From positions 1 through 15,342 of the forward strand of contig CANROV010000031.1 of NCBI GenBank assembly GCA_947632315.1: DNA of 15,342 nucleotides, read 5' to 3'. Origin of the DNA: Candidatus Gastranaerophilales bacterium. GTDB lineage: Bacteria > Cyanobacteriota > Vampirovibrionia > Gastranaerophilales > Gastranaerophilaceae. Made by a program: the position numbers and the translations under genes. Positions 13,867 through 15,342 of this stretch are shown in pieces. The first letter of the stretch is position 1. Each line of letters begins with the position of its first letter. The notes beneath the pieces were generated by a model. The model did no database searches. It saw only the letters and a program-made list of their open reading frames with translations, and was not told the origin of the DNA.

Positions 13867-14457
13867 ATGAAAAGTAAACTAAAAGATGTTTCAACTATAA
13901 TATTAGGTCATGTGTTTAGAGAGAAAATTCCCTTTACAAATTCAGGAAATTTAAATTTATTGAACATGGAAACAATTTCTATCACTGGCTTTTTGAATGT
14001 TGGTTTAAATAATATAAAAAAAATTATGATTAAAGATTTAAAAAATGATGAGATTATTCGTCCTGAAGATATTTTATTTAAAGCAAAAGGTCTTGTTAAT
14101 AATGCCGTGTTAGTAAAAAAAATCCCGCCAAATACAACAGTTACAGCTTCATGTCACATTATAAGAGTTACAGATAAAAATTTTTTGCCGGAATATGTTT
14201 GTACTTGGCTAAATAGTGCTACAGCAAAAAAATATTTTTCAAAGTGTGCTTGTCAAGCAGTGGGGGTTACAATTTCAAATGTAAGTAAAACAACACTGGA
14301 ATTTTTAGAAATTCCTCGAATCCCAATGAAAATGCAAAAGCTTATTTCAGATATAGAAGAATGTGCCAAACAAGAAAAGGAATTATTTATAAAAATCACA
14401 GATAAAAAACATTCATTATATCGTGCAATTATCGAAAAAGAATTACAAAAATATTAG
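13867..14457 (+). CDS. hsdS: Half-size type I restriction specificity subunit (HsdS-like)
   Basis: The specificity subunit recognises DNA for the methylase and nuclease. The 196-residue product has only one target recognition domain (about residues 1-150) and one conserved helix (about 155-196, MQKLISDIEECAKQEKELF). Family features include IIRPEDILFKAKG (63-75), YVCTWLNSATAKKYF (110-124), a Gly-Val-Thr turn (AVGVTISNVS) and LEIPRIPMKMQ (147-157). Normal HsdS has two such domains and about 400 residues, so this one would act as a homodimer (symmetric site) or pair with another half-subunit. It is intact, not a broken full-length gene: it starts at a proper ATG and stops cleanly 10 bases before hsdM. 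The ribosome binding site is weak (GAAAG). It lies first in the operon, before hsdM. Confidence 0.85.
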   Translation: MKSKLKDVSTIILGHVFREKIPFTNSGNLNLLNMETISITGFLNVGLNNIKKIMIKDLKNDEIIRPEDILFKAKGLVNNAVLVKKIPPNTTVTASCHIIRVTDKNFLPEYVCTWLNSATAKKYFSKCACQAVGVTISNVSKTTLEFLEIPRIPMKMQKLISDIEECAKQEKELFIKITDKKHSLYRAIIEKELQKY

Positions 14458-14467
14458 GAGATAAAAT

Positions 14468-15342
14468 ATGGCAGTAATCAACCAAGATGAAATTAACAAC
14501 ATTGTATGGAAGGCGTGTGACACTTTTAGAGGTGTTGTAGATCCTTCTGAATACAAAAATTATATTTTGGTATTTTTATTTATCAAATACATTAGTGATG
14601 TTTGGAAAGATAAGTATGAAGAACTAAAGAAAGAATTCGGCAATGATACAGAAAGGATAAAAAGGCGTCTTGAAAGAGAAAGATTCAAATTAGACGAAAC
14701 CTGTACTTATGATTATTTGTTCAAACATAGAAACGATAATCAAATCGGACAGTTAATAAATCAAGCATTAGAAAAAATTGAAGAAGATAACAAAGCCAAA
14801 CTTGAAGGCGTGTTCCGTAATATTGATTTTAACTCAGATATGCAATTAGGTGAAACAAAAGAAAGAAACGCTCGCTTAAAAAATCTAATAGAAGACTTTT
14901 CTGACCCAAGATTAGATTTAAGGCCTTCAAAAGTTGGTAAATCTGACATAATTGGCAATGTTTACGAGTACTTGATTGCAAGATTTGCTGCCGGTGCCGG
15001 TAAAAAAGGTGGAGAGTTTTATACACCATCACAAGTATCTGTTTTGCTTTCAAAATTAGTCGAACCTAAAGAAGGCGACAGGATTTGTGATCCTGCCTGC
15101 GGTTCCGGTTCACTTTTAATTAAGGCTGCCAATGAAGTCGGTTCAGATAATTATTCTTTATACGGGCAAGAAAGCAACGGCAGTACTTGGGCATTATGTA
15201 AGATGAATATGTTTTTGCACAGCAAAGATAATGCACGAATTGAATGGGGTGACACCTTGAATAATCCTAAACTTGTTGTAGGTGATACAACGATGAAATT
15301 TGATGTAGTTGTTGCAAATCCTCCATTCTCTCTGGATAAATG
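14468..15342 (+). CDS. hsdM: Type I restriction-modification methyltransferase HsdM (partial, runs off window)
   Basis: The DNA adenine-N6 methyltransferase of the type I system. The frame is open without a stop from ATG 14468 to the window end (291 codons, the C-terminus missing). It starts with the helical HsdM N-terminal domain (NIVWKACDTFRGVVDPSEYK, 11-30). Then follow GGEFYTPSQV (181-190, motif X region), DPACGSGSLL (208-217, SAM-binding motif I) and ANPPF (283-287, catalytic motif IV NPPF). AGGAG at 14456-14460, overlapping the end of hsdS, is 7 bases from the ATG, so the two genes are one operon. A full-length HsdM of this class is around 500 residues; hsdR is expected beyond the edge. 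Confidence 0.95.
   Translation, partial: MAVINQDEINNIVWKACDTFRGVVDPSEYKNYILVFLFIKYISDVWKDKYEELKKEFGNDTERIKRRLERERFKLDETCTYDYLFKHRNDNQIGQLINQALEKIEEDNKAKLEGVFRNIDFNSDMQLGETKERNARLKNLIEDFSDPRLDLRPSKVGKSDIIGNVYEYLIARFAAGAGKKGGEFYTPSQVSVLLSKLVEPKEGDRICDPACGSGSLLIKAANEVGSDNYSLYGQESNGSTWALCKMNMFLHSKDNARIEWGDTLNNPKLVVGDTTMKFDVVVANPPFSLDK

Overview
The window is very AT-rich, uses the standard genetic code (TAA, TAG and TGA all act as stops), has AGGAG-type ribosome binding sites and is densely packed. That suits an AT-rich, probably anaerobic bacterium such as a gut Firmicute or a Gastranaerophilales-like lineage. No rRNA, tRNA, IS element, integrase or CRISPR array was found, and the lineage call is a guess from composition and gene content.

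Layout. (1) 1-2300: the tail of an upstream gene, then two convergent, related, membrane-anchored SGNH/GDSL-like proteins. The first is split by a -1 frame change exactly at an A AAA AAG heptamer. The second has lost the nucleophile Ser and catalytic Asp. (2) 2300-3900: a membrane-anchored flavodoxin-like protein (minus strand), a possible gene remnant beside it, and a DUF4186-type small protein. (3) 3950-6767: an overlapping mcrB-mcrC pair, a type IV modification-dependent restriction system; McrC carries an unusual Cys-rich N-terminus. (4) 6813-11019: four genes in two divergent pairs, an MBL/beta-CASP nuclease-like protein, a PD-(D/E)xK-like protein, a WYL-domain transcriptional regulator and a 260-aa protein faintly resembling a 3'-5' exonuclease. 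(5) 11016-13614: a zinc alcohol dehydrogenase and a B12-binding-domain radical SAM protein, both minus strand. (6) 13615-15342: a strong promoter within a repeat-rich region, then a half-size type I specificity subunit and the start of the HsdM methyltransferase, which runs off the window.

The main discovery is in region 4. The two divergent intergenic regions each contain the same 11-bp half-site GTCATATAGGT, paired through a 7-bp spacer with a degenerate inverted copy. One copy lies in front of the WYL gene and the 260-aa gene, the other between the MBL and PD-(D/E)xK genes. This suggests that the WYL protein controls all four genes as one regulon. WYL proteins (BrxR, CapW) are known repressors of phage-defence loci. 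Flanked by McrBC and a type I R-M system, the quartet is a credible undescribed defence module with two or three nuclease-like components. That function is inferred, not shown.
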